Of a stretch of DNA of 13,060 bases, positions 1-6,982 are shown one piece after another; the stretch's first letter is position 1; every line of letters starts with the position of its first letter. Made by a program: the position numbers and the translations under genes. The stretch covers positions 1 to 13,060 of the forward strand of contig DGWH01000016.1 of NCBI GenBank assembly GCA_002395225.1, read 5' to 3'. This DNA is from Christensenella sp. UBA4263 (GTDB taxonomy: Bacteria > Bacillota > Clostridia > Christensenellales > Aristaeellaceae). Below the pieces are notes generated by a model. It ran no database searches. It saw only the letters and a list, made by a program, of their open reading frames with translations, and was not told the origin of the DNA.

Positions 1-100
1 CCGGCGTTCCCTCGATCCGTTCGATTTCATTTCCGTATACCCAGGGATGCCCGTGAATCAGCTTTTTCTGTCTTCCATTGAGCACATGTACTGTTGCCAT
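1..100 (-). CDS. RlmI-like class I SAM-dependent rRNA methyltransferase, N-terminal fragment
   Basis: Only the first 33 codons are inside the window; the gene runs off the left edge. The visible N terminus reads as the PUA domain that opens the RlmI/RlmK-type 23S rRNA cytosine-C5 methyltransferases: a short strand, a basic KK turn, then the family motif GHPWVYGNEI at about residues 20-29. The start ATG at 98-100 is one base after the TAA of the RNase J gene, and its ribosome binding site GAGGTG lies inside the last codons of that gene, so the two are very probably co-transcribed and translationally coupled. The PUA motif is visible; the methyltransferase domain is inferred because it is outside the window. 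A related PUA-methyltransferase with a different target base cannot be excluded. Confidence 0.72.
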   Translation of the reverse strand, partial: MATVHVLNGRQKKLIHGHPWVYGNEIERIEGTP

Positions 101-101
101 C

Positions 102-2204
102 TTACACCTCTACCACATTGATCATGATCACCGGGCGGCGCTTGGTCCTGCTGTACAGGAAGGAGCGAAGTTCGCTCTGCATCCGCCCGCTGTCAATCTC
201 ATGCACCAGGCGATGCCCCATCCGGTTCATCTTCTCCGCATATTCCGTAATGTGTCTGCGGCAGGCTGCCTCAATCTTCTCATGCTCCGTATCATACAGG
301 AAGCCCATGGCGCTGACCCCCGGCATGCCAATGATGTATCCGCTGCCGGCTGAAACGGCCAGTGCAACGGCCACAACCCCGTCATCCGAGAGCATCATCC
401 GCTCACGGAGCACCGTGCTGTCCGCCTCCCCGGCGATGGATCCGTCAATGAGGACAGCGTCGCCATTGGTAAATCCGGCCACTTTGGCCGATTTTTCACT
501 GATTTCAAAAATATCGCCGTTGGCCAGAATGAAGATGTTCTCATTGGGCATTCCCAGACGATGGGCCATGTCCGCATGCTGGTACAACATCCGCGTCTCC
601 CCGTGGGCCGGGATGAAATACTTGGGTTTGACCAGCTCATGCACCAGTTTGATTTCCTCCTGAGAGGCATGACCGGAGACATGGACATCCGCCAGCGCGG
701 AATAGTACACCGTAGCCCCGCGGCGGTAAAGCTCGTTAATGACCTTGTAAATCGGCTTCTCATTGCCGGGAATCGGCGTCGAGGAGAGAATCACCGTATC
801 GCCCGGGGCAATTTCCACTTCCTTATGATTGGAGAACGCGATCTTGGTCAGCGCGCTCATGGGCTCGCCCTGGGAACCGGTGGAGAGAATCACCACCTGA
901 TTCGGTGCATACTTGTCAATATCCGCCAGCTCAATCAGGGTATCCGGTTTCTTGTGAATATAGCCCAGGTTGTTTGCCGCATTGAACACGTTGAGCATGG
1001 AGCGTCCTACCAGAGCCACTTTTCTTCCGCAGCGCTCTGCCGCTGTAAAGATCTGCTGCAGGCGTGAGGTATTGGAAGAGAAGGTGGCCACAAAAATGCG
1101 TCCGGTGGCTCCATTGAACATCTCGGCCATGGTCTCGCCCACATGCCGCTCCGATTTGGTAAAGCCGGGAACCTCAATATTGGTGGATTCACAGACAAAC
1201 AGCAGCACACCCTCCCGGCCAATCTGCGCAATCCGCTGCAGATCCATGATTCCGCCATTAATGGGCGTATAGTCGATTTTGAAGTCGCCTGAATGCATGA
1301 CAATGCCCGCCGGCGTACGGATGGCGAACATGAACGCATCCTCAATGGAGTGGTTCACATGGATGAATTCCACGGAGAAACAGCCGCTCTGAATGGTCTC
1401 GCCATCCTCAACCACCACCAGCTTGGCGGACTTGGCCAGGCCGGAAACCCGGTCATTCAGCTTGTACCGGATGAGCTCAATGGTCATCCGGCCGCCGTAG
1501 ATGGGGGCATTCAGCCGCTCCAGCAGATACGGAAGGCCGCCGATGTGGTCCTCATGGCCATGGGTAATAAAGATGCCGCGCACACGGTCCTTGTTGTCCA
1601 CCACATACTTGAAATCCGGAATGACCGCATCCACGCCCGGCATCGTCTCATCCGGGAACAGCTGCCCGCAGTCTACAATGATGATGTCATTTCCGTACTC
1701 ATATGCCGTCATGTTCTTGCCGATTTCACACATACCGCCCAGCGGGATCATCCGCAGGGTTCCCTTGGGCACATGCGCGCTGGCAGTGGACCGCATCGTC
1801 GGGGGCTTTTTCCCGACGAAGGTCAGGTTCTGGGAGATCATCGGCTTGTCCCGAAGGGGCACAGGCACCGCAATCTTCCGCCGCCCGGGCACCGTGCCCG
1901 GCATCCGGGGACGTCCGCCCGGCACTTTTCCCTCCGGTTTCTGGGTATTTCCGGGAACTCTTGCCCCTGTCTGGCGCAGAAGCGGCACTTTTTTGCGGCC
2001 TGCAGCCTTTTCCGGTGTCTTCTCCGGCGCGCCCGGCCCTTTCCCGTTCCGGCTCACCGGGGCTTTCTTTTCAGGCGCCGGCTGGGCCGCCTTTTTCACC
2101 GGATTCATACTTCTGACGGCTGAATTCCTGGCCGGTGTATTTCTGTTCTGTGGTTTGCCCTGCGTATTTCTGGTCTGTGTATTGTTCGTATTTGTTCTAA
2201 CCAT
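102..2204 (-). CDS. rnj: Ribonuclease J with a long basic N-terminal extension
   Basis: RNase J is a metallo-beta-lactamase/beta-CASP ribonuclease with 5'-3' exo- and endonuclease activity in mRNA decay and rRNA maturation. With the start chosen here the protein has 700 residues. The catalytic fold begins near residue 149 (RMIPLGGMCEIGKN). The metal-binding motif HGHEDHIGG starts at 215, followed by HVNH at 282-285, HSGDFKID at 304-311, the beta-CASP stretch STGSQGEPMSAL near 441, SGHAS near 510 and PAHGE near 532. The first ~145 residues are an apparently disordered Asn/Thr/Gln, then Lys/Pro/Arg/Gly-rich extension; usual RNase J proteins (about 555 residues) lack it. The start at 2204 is preferred over an in-frame ATG at 2246 because AGAAAGGA lies 5 bases before it and nothing similar precedes the upstream one. 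The gene is followed immediately by the rRNA methyltransferase start. Confidence 0.95.
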   Translation of the reverse strand: MVRTNTNNTQTRNTQGKPQNRNTPARNSAVRSMNPVKKAAQPAPEKKAPVSRNGKGPGAPEKTPEKAAGRKKVPLLRQTGARVPGNTQKPEGKVPGGRPRMPGTVPGRRKIAVPVPLRDKPMISQNLTFVGKKPPTMRSTASAHVPKGTLRMIPLGGMCEIGKNMTAYEYGNDIIIVDCGQLFPDETMPGVDAVIPDFKYVVDNKDRVRGIFITHGHEDHIGGLPYLLERLNAPIYGGRMTIELIRYKLNDRVSGLAKSAKLVVVEDGETIQSGCFSVEFIHVNHSIEDAFMFAIRTPAGIVMHSGDFKIDYTPINGGIMDLQRIAQIGREGVLLFVCESTNIEVPGFTKSERHVGETMAEMFNGATGRIFVATFSSNTSRLQQIFTAAERCGRKVALVGRSMLNVFNAANNLGYIHKKPDTLIELADIDKYAPNQVVILSTGSQGEPMSALTKIAFSNHKEVEIAPGDTVILSSTPIPGNEKPIYKVINELYRRGATVYYSALADVHVSGHASQEEIKLVHELVKPKYFIPAHGETRMLYQHADMAHRLGMPNENIFILANGDIFEISEKSAKVAGFTNGDAVLIDGSIAGEADSTVLRERMMLSDDGVVAVALAVSAGSGYIIGMPGVSAMGFLYDTEHEKIEAACRRHITEYAEKMNRMGHRLVHEIDSGRMQSELRSFLYSRTKRRPVIMINVVEV

Positions 2205-2229
2205 ACAATTCCTTTCTTCTGAAACATAC

Positions 2230-2255
2230 AAAAGAAGCGCATCCATCTGCGCTTC
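2230..2255 (-). promoter_or_regulatory. Hairpin plus short T-run in the RNase J leader
   Basis: On the minus strand GAAGCGCA and TGCGCTTC form a perfect 8-bp stem around a 6-base loop, followed at once by TTTTG. It ends about 17 bases before the RNase J ribosome binding site. It resembles a weak intrinsic terminator or attenuator. It could end transcription from further upstream, protect the transcript 5' region, or be an autoregulatory target; the sequence does not decide between these. Confidence 0.45.
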
Positions 2256-2613
2256 GTGATATTAAAAAGTCATTTATATCGGTTCAGTACGGAGGTCATC
2301 CCGACTGATAAAACCCAAATGTCATTCATACCTGCCAAAGGCATGCGCGCATTATAGCAAGTTCTCCATCCTTTTGCAATAGCCCATCCGCGGGATTTCC
2401 CGTCTCATGATTCGATGATTCGGAGGATCTGACAGGGCCTGAACAACTGTCCTGCCAGCCTCCGGAAGGAATCACACCGCCCCCTGTCCCGCCTGACCGC
2501 TTTGTGTTCACAAAACCGTACGGAAATCCTTTCTTGAATTTCCCGTACAAGTGTGATAAAGTTGAACAGAAAAAGAAAGCTTACCTATTCATTAGATATG
2601 ACAAAAAAAGTTG
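2256..2613. other. Divergent intergenic region between RNase J and the ABC exporter
   Basis: No credible gene is present in these ~360 bases. It should hold two divergent promoters. For the exporter, TTGAAT (2534-2539) with an ATAAAG/TAAAGT-like -10 at 2556-2562 (TG just upstream) is the best but weak candidate. For RNase J, TATAAA read on the minus strand just above the leader hairpin is a possible -10 without a good -35. A broken dyad pairs CGGAGG (2421-2426) with CCTCCG (2459-2464) and GACAG (2431-2435) with CTGTC (2447-2451). A 74-codon minus-strand open frame here lacks a ribosome binding site and family-like features. Confidence 0.4.
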
Positions 2614-2700
2614 CCCTGTCGCACAGCGACAGTTTGTCAAATCCAGATCTCAGACAAAAGCAAATCCGGCAAACGACCAACATTGAAGCCTGCAAAGGAG
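2614..2700 (+). repeat. Repeated 5' leader, copy A, before the ABC ATPase gene
   Basis: This 87-base stretch matches 5735-5818 at about three bases in four in a hand alignment with three one-base gaps. It opens with a perfect 7-bp hairpin, CTGTCGC/GCGACAG around ACA (2616-2632), then the small palindrome TTTGTCAAA. After a variable middle come TCCGGCA, GACCAACA, TGAA and finally AAAGGAG, which is the ribosome binding site of the ATPase gene, 7 bases before its GTG. Only the stem, the palindrome and the 3' part are strongly kept. Confidence 0.8.
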
Positions 2701-2707
2701 CATCTCC

Positions 2708-3409
2708 GTGGGATACATCACCTTCGATCACGTTTCAAAGCATTATAATACCGGCGGAACGGTTGTCCGCGCCCTGGATGATGTCAGTTTCGACATTGAA
2801 AAGGGCGAATTCTGCGTCGTCCTCGGCCCCTCCGGCGCCGGGAAAACCACCCTGCTCAACCTGCTGGGCGGAATGGACAAGGCCACCGGCGGCACGATTG
2901 TCGTGGGCGGCAAAAAAGTCACCTCACTCAATGGGCGTCAGCTGACGGACTACCGCCGCACCGATGTGGGATTTGTCTTCCAGTTTTACAACCTCATGCC
3001 CAACCTGACTGCCCTTGAAAACGTCGAGCTGGCCCGCCAGGTCTGTAAAAATGCCCTGGACCCGCGGGTAGTCATGGAGCAGGTCGGCCTCTCGGACCGG
3101 CTTTCCAATTTCCCCGCCCAGCTCTCCGGCGGCGAGCAGCAGCGCGTCTCCATCGCCCGGGCCCTCTGCAAAAATCCGGCCCTTCTCCTGTGCGATGAGC
3201 CCACCGGCGCCCTTGATTCCAAAACCGGCGTACAGGTCCTCTCGCTGCTCACGGACATCAGCCACAACCACGGCGCCACCGTCGTGATTATTACCCACAA
3301 CGCCACCATTGCCCGTCTTGGCAACCGCATCATCCACGTCAAAAACGGAACCGTCGCCTCCGTTGAGACTCAGGAACATCCGGAAAGCGTAGAGGAGATT
3401 TCATGGTAA
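2708..3409 (+). CDS. ABC transporter ATP-binding protein, MacB/LolD type
   Basis: This 233-residue ATPase powers the exporter formed with the next gene and acts on the inner face of the membrane. All nucleotide-binding motifs are intact: Walker A GPSGAGKTT (40-48), Q-loop Q92 in FQFYNLMPNLTALENV, signature LSGGEQQRVSIARAL (139-153), Walker B LLLCDEPTGALD (159-170) and switch His197 in IITHN. The sequence around the Q-loop and signature is typical of the MacB/LolD/FtsE group that works with FtsX-type permeases, not of nutrient importers. The start is GTG, 7 bases after AAAGGAG, which is the 3' end of the repeated leader. The last codons overlap the permease start by 7 bases, which indicates translational coupling. 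The exported substrate cannot be read from the sequence; peptide, lipoprotein or drug export are all known for this group. Confidence 0.93.
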   Translation: MGYITFDHVSKHYNTGGTVVRALDDVSFDIEKGEFCVVLGPSGAGKTTLLNLLGGMDKATGGTIVVGGKKVTSLNGRQLTDYRRTDVGFVFQFYNLMPNLTALENVELARQVCKNALDPRVVMEQVGLSDRLSNFPAQLSGGEQQRVSIARALCKNPALLLCDEPTGALDSKTGVQVLSLLTDISHNHGATVVIITHNATIARLGNRIIHVKNGTVASVETQEHPESVEEISW

Positions 3410-5721
3410 AAGCAAACCGAAACGTGCTGGGCATCAAGCTGAGACGGGACATGCTGCGGGCCGCCATGCAGTTTCTTTCCATCATTGCCCTGTGTGCGCT
3501 GGGAACCTTTGCCTTTTCCGCACTGGACGGAACGGCCCGTATGGTCCGCGTCACCGTGAATCACTACTTTGAGGAAAACAATCTGGCCGACCTGTTCATC
3601 ACGCTGCCCCGGGCAGACCGCACGGCACTGGCCGGATTCAGGGACATCCAAGGAATCCGACAACTCCAGGCCCGGGCGGTCTTTGACATGGATGCCGACG
3701 GCCTCGGCGAGGATACCCGGCTCAACGTGGTCCTGTATGACGGGGCCATGGACATCAACATCCCCCTGCTCCGGGAGGGCACGGTGCTGGACACCTCCGA
3801 CCTGCGCGGCTGCCTGATGGAAGAGCGCTTTGCCCATGTACATGACCTGCATCCCGGTGACAGGGTCACGCTCCGCCAGGACGGCCAGCGGACCGATTTC
3901 ATCATCCGGGGCTTGGTCACCTCACCGGAATTTATCGTCGTTTCCAGTGATGTGGCGGCCGATCCGGAGACCTACGGCTATATTCTGGCCAACAGCGCCG
4001 CCTTTCCGGAGGTCCCGCTGACCCAGATCATCCTGAAAGCGGATCCCGGAACCGATGTCACCGACCTTGCCGGGCGAATCAGCGCCCGCTTTCCAGAGGC
4101 CCTGATCGTCGACCACGGGGCCCATAAAAGCACCTCCCGCATCAACAACGATGCGCAGATGTTTGAAAACATGACCCTGATTTTCCCGTTGCTGGCGTAT
4201 TTCATCGCCGCCCTGATCGTCATGACCACCCTGGAACGGATGATTGACAACCAGCGGCTGCAGCTGGGCACACTGGTGTCCCTGGGCTTTTCCCGCCGTG
4301 CCATCCGCAATCACTATCTCTCCTATTCCATCGTCCCCTCCCTGATCGGGGCCGTGATCGGGGTGCTGGTGGGCCACTACACCCTGCCGGTCATTCTCTG
4401 GAACGCCCTGCTGGGACAGAGCGAAATGCCCTACCGGCTGCACCCGCCCATTTCCCTCCCGGCCTGGGGAATGGTGCTGCTGACCGTGGTAATGAGCATG
4501 GGCATCTGCCTGCGGGCCTACCGGCGCACGGCCCGGGAAACCCCGGCGGAACTGCTCCGGCCCAAGCCGCCCAAATCCGGCCGGCGCATCCTGATGGAGC
4601 GCATCCCGCTCCTCTGGAATCACCTTTCCTTCAACAGCAAGATGATCGTGCGCAACCTGATGCGCAACAAGATGCGTTCCTTCATGTTCATGCTGGGCAT
4701 CCTGTTCTGCACCATGCTCATCATCACCTCGTTCGGCCTGCAGGATTCGGTCAAGCGTCTGACCAGCGACTATTACCTGCGGGCCATGCGATACAATGTG
4801 ACGGCCCGCCTCAACAGCCAGCCGGACAAGGCTGAAAGCTATGAACGGCGCATTGAGGCGGACAGGGTCGAATGCGTCATGACCCGGTCCATTACCCTTC
4901 GCACGCCCCACGGTTCCCGAACCGTGCTGCTCAATGTCCTTGAGGACCGGCAGCAGCTGCAGAACCTGGGCCCGGACTGCACGTACACCGCCCTTCCGGA
5001 AAACGGCGCAGCCATTACGCGCAAGCTCAGCCGCACCCTGCAGGTAAAGCCCGGGGATTCCGTGGAACTGTGGCTCCCGGGCGAACAAAGTGCCCTCATC
5101 ATGCCTGTTCTTGCGGTCGTTGAAAACAACTTCTCCCAGGGAATCTATATGACCCGTTCTGTATGGGAGCAGCAGCGAAAAGGTCCCTTCATTCCCACGA
5201 CCATCCAGGCGCAGCACCCCACCGAGCGCGGCATTCAGCAGCTGAATGATCTGGAGGAAGTCACCCAGGTGGATTTCCCTGCCGAACAGATCAAGGAAAC
5301 TCTGGCGATGCTTGACACCCTGTCCTCCGTGTTCAACCTGCTGACCGGCATCGCCCTGGCCCTGGCCTTTGTCATCTGCTATAACATGGGCCTCATGAAC
5401 TTTGTGGAGCGCATCCGGGAATATGCCACCCTCAAGGTGCTGGGGTATCATAAACGGGAAATCCGCAGCCTGATTCTCCGGGAAAACATCATCCTGACCC
5501 TGTTCGGGATCCTCTTTGGCATCGTCCCCGGAATCCTCCTGACCGACATTATCATGCATTCCTGTGAGCCTGAAACCGCTTTCTACAGCGGCATGCCGGA
5601 GCCTTCCTCCATCGTCCTGGCCTCCGTCATCACCTTCGCCTTTTCCATCTTCCTCCAGCTTCTGCTGACGCGCAAGGTACAGAAGATTGACATGGTTGAA
5701 GCGCTCAAATCCGTTGAATAA
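3403..5721 (+). CDS. ABC exporter permease with two FtsX domains
   Basis: This 772-residue membrane protein is the translocation partner of the preceding ATPase. Eight hydrophobic segments can be seen, near residues 22-42, 255-276, 311-332, 353-372, 425-446, 642-668, 694-718 and 736-756, giving two FtsX-type units, each with one helix, a large extracytoplasmic domain (about 43-254 and 447-641) and three more helices. The short cytoplasmic stretches after the second helix of each unit have the expected form (QRLQLGTLVSLGFSRRAIRN at 284-303; REYATLKVLGYHKREIR at 672-688), which contact the ATPase in this family. The ATG overlaps the ATPase stop by 7 bases and has GAGGAG 5 bases ahead. Length and topology fit a single-chain permease that would work as a monomer or with itself, unlike the four-helix MacB. 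The substrate is unknown. Confidence 0.92.
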   Translation: MVKANRNVLGIKLRRDMLRAAMQFLSIIALCALGTFAFSALDGTARMVRVTVNHYFEENNLADLFITLPRADRTALAGFRDIQGIRQLQARAVFDMDADGLGEDTRLNVVLYDGAMDINIPLLREGTVLDTSDLRGCLMEERFAHVHDLHPGDRVTLRQDGQRTDFIIRGLVTSPEFIVVSSDVAADPETYGYILANSAAFPEVPLTQIILKADPGTDVTDLAGRISARFPEALIVDHGAHKSTSRINNDAQMFENMTLIFPLLAYFIAALIVMTTLERMIDNQRLQLGTLVSLGFSRRAIRNHYLSYSIVPSLIGAVIGVLVGHYTLPVILWNALLGQSEMPYRLHPPISLPAWGMVLLTVVMSMGICLRAYRRTARETPAELLRPKPPKSGRRILMERIPLLWNHLSFNSKMIVRNLMRNKMRSFMFMLGILFCTMLIITSFGLQDSVKRLTSDYYLRAMRYNVTARLNSQPDKAESYERRIEADRVECVMTRSITLRTPHGSRTVLLNVLEDRQQLQNLGPDCTYTALPENGAAITRKLSRTLQVKPGDSVELWLPGEQSALIMPVLAVVENNFSQGIYMTRSVWEQQRKGPFIPTTIQAQHPTERGIQQLNDLEEVTQVDFPAEQIKETLAMLDTLSSVFNLLTGIALALAFVICYNMGLMNFVERIREYATLKVLGYHKREIRSLILRENIILTLFGILFGIVPGILLTDIIMHSCEPETAFYSGMPEPSSIVLASVITFAFSIFLQLLLTRKVQKIDMVEALKSVE

Positions 5722-5734
5722 ACAAAAGGAGCAC

Positions 5735-5818
5735 CCCTGTCGCGCAGCGACAGTTTGCCAAATTCGGGCCATAACAAAGCCGCTCCGGCATATGACCAAC
5801 ACTGAAACTTTAAAGGAG
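5735..5818 (+). repeat. Repeated 5' leader, copy B, before the adaptor gene
   Basis: This is the second copy of the leader, starting 13 bases after the permease stop. The hairpin stem CTGTCGC/GCGACAG (5737-5753) is identical to copy A and only the loop differs (GCA against ACA). TTTGCCAAA, TCCGGCA, GACCAACA, TGAA and AAAGGAG are kept in the same order. The AAAGGAG at 5812-5818 decides the start of the adaptor gene: ATG 5826 is 7 bases away, exactly the spacing seen for the ATPase gene. Confidence 0.8.
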
Positions 5819-5825
5819 TATGAAC

Positions 5826-6854
5826 ATGATCCGAACCTCTGCCCTCCTGCTCTGCCTGCTCTTCCTGTTCTCTGCCGCCGCTCTGGCCTCTACCTCAGAT
5901 GCCACCATTGTGGCGCCGGAAACGCTCAAGCTTACCGCGCCCTGCTCCGGCACCCTTCTTCCCTTTGACTGGGTGCGCGGCGACAGCGTGTCCAGCGGAG
6001 ATATCCTCTTCAGCTATCAGACCAATCCCATCTATGCCCCGGATGCCGGAAAAGTAGTCGCCGTCTATGCAGCCCCGGGCGATGATGCCAGCCGGATTCA
6101 GAGCCACTATGGCGCTCTGGCCGTCATTGAACCGGTTCACCCGCTCTACCTGGCCGCCAGTAACGCTCAGGCCTACGACGACGATGAGAACAAGTACCTG
6201 CACGCCGGCGAAATTCTCTATCTGAAAAACGGCAACGACAAGGGAACCGGCCGCGTCACCTCTGTCAGCGGGGACAATTATACCGTGGAAATCCTGACCG
6301 GCCCCTTTGATCCCGGCGACTCCGTCCGCTGCTATCGCGACAGCGGTCACAGCAACGACTCGGAAACCGGCCGCGGAAAGGTCCACCGTTACCCGGACAT
6401 TTCCGTCCCGGGGCAGGGCCGCATCGTGGCGGTGCATGCTGCGGCAGGAACCACCGTCCAGACCGGCGATCTGCTGTTTGAAACACTGGACAGTCTCGCC
6501 CTGCCCGGCCAGCCCCTCTCCATCCTGGCCGGCGTATCCGGCGTCCTCTCCTCCGTGCCGGTCAGCAGCGGACAGACGGTTGCCCGCGGGCAGCTCCTTT
6601 GCGAAATCCAGGATCTCAGCAAGCTGGAACTGAGCATTGAACTGGATGAAATGGATCTTCCCTCCGTCCGCGTGGGCGATACCCTCTCCTACACCCTGGA
6701 CGCCTATCCCTCCCGCACATTCACCGGAACGGTTCTGCGAATCTATCCTCTGGGCACTCCCCGTCAGAACGCCTCCTATTACGACGTTCGTCTGAGCGTC
6801 TCGAGTGAAGTGCCCCTTTATCCCGGCATGAACGGAACGGTCACCATCCAATAA
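5826..6854 (+). CDS. HlyD-like periplasmic/extracytoplasmic adaptor of the ABC exporter
   Basis: This 342-residue protein has a clear signal sequence (residues 1-21, hydrophobic core LLLCLLFLFSAAALA with an A-x-A site) and no lipobox. Three lipoyl-like half motifs follow: PCSGTLLPFDWVRGDSVSSG (39-58), GQGRIVAVHAAAGTTVQTGD (196-215) and GVSGVLSSVPVSSGQTVARG (236-255). A beta-barrel-like region follows, ending in PGMNGTVTI (333-341), the usual last strand of membrane fusion proteins. There is no long coiled-coil hairpin, consistent with a cell lacking a TolC-type outer membrane channel. It is the last gene of the exporter operon and probably docks on the permease's outer domains. I chose ATG 5826 rather than 5820, which is only one base from the ribosome binding site. 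Membership of the fusion-protein family is clear; substrate and exact subfamily are not. Confidence 0.82.
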   Translation: MIRTSALLLCLLFLFSAAALASTSDATIVAPETLKLTAPCSGTLLPFDWVRGDSVSSGDILFSYQTNPIYAPDAGKVVAVYAAPGDDASRIQSHYGALAVIEPVHPLYLAASNAQAYDDDENKYLHAGEILYLKNGNDKGTGRVTSVSGDNYTVEILTGPFDPGDSVRCYRDSGHSNDSETGRGKVHRYPDISVPGQGRIVAVHAAAGTTVQTGDLLFETLDSLALPGQPLSILAGVSGVLSSVPVSSGQTVARGQLLCEIQDLSKLELSIELDEMDLPSVRVGDTLSYTLDAYPSRTFTGTVLRIYPLGTPRQNASYYDVRLSVSSEVPLYPGMNGTVTIQ

Positions 6855-6917
6855 TCCAAACCATTGCGGTTCAATGCACCCATGTACGAAGGTCCGGATG
6901 ACCCACAAAAGCACGTA

Positions 6918-6963
6918 CACAATAAAGGGCCGTCACTTCTCAAAGTGACGGCCCTTTATTGTG
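6918..6963. terminator. Bidirectional intrinsic terminator between convergent genes
   Basis: A perfect 21-bp inverted repeat (6918-6938 and 6943-6963) surrounds a 4-base loop. The inner stem is GC-rich (GGGCCGTCACTT) and the outer part is AATAAA/TTTATT, so each strand has an A-run before and a T-run after the core. It lies 64 bases after the adaptor stop and 20 bases after the stop of the convergent DUF6088 gene, so it can serve both. Confidence 0.93.
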
Positions 6964-6982
6964 CACTTGCTGTTCGGCAAAA

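Noticed and set aside
1293..2259. Long plus-strand open frames opposite the RNase J gene
   Set aside because: The opposite strand encodes all RNase J motifs; these frames have no ribosome binding site and low-complexity Pro/Arg/Phe sequence.
2326..2550. 74-codon minus-strand frame upstream of RNase J
   Set aside because: No ribosome binding site, repetitive Gly/Ser content, and it occupies the expected divergent promoter region.
2614..2700. The repeated leader as a known riboswitch or T-box
   Set aside because: It is too short and lacks the conserved cores of common riboswitch classes and any T-box sequence; its hairpin is followed by only three T residues, so it is not a terminator.
3922..5802. 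626-codon open frame on the minus strand opposite the permease
   Set aside because: It is the antisense shadow of a GC-rich gene: rich in His, Gln, Gly and Asp without domain-like order, no ribosome binding site, while the plus strand holds a clear FtsX permease.
6918..6963. Part of a CRISPR array or mobile-element end
   Set aside because: It is a single perfect hairpin with A- and T-runs between convergent genes, which is fully explained as a bidirectional terminator; no spaced repeats occur anywhere in the window.
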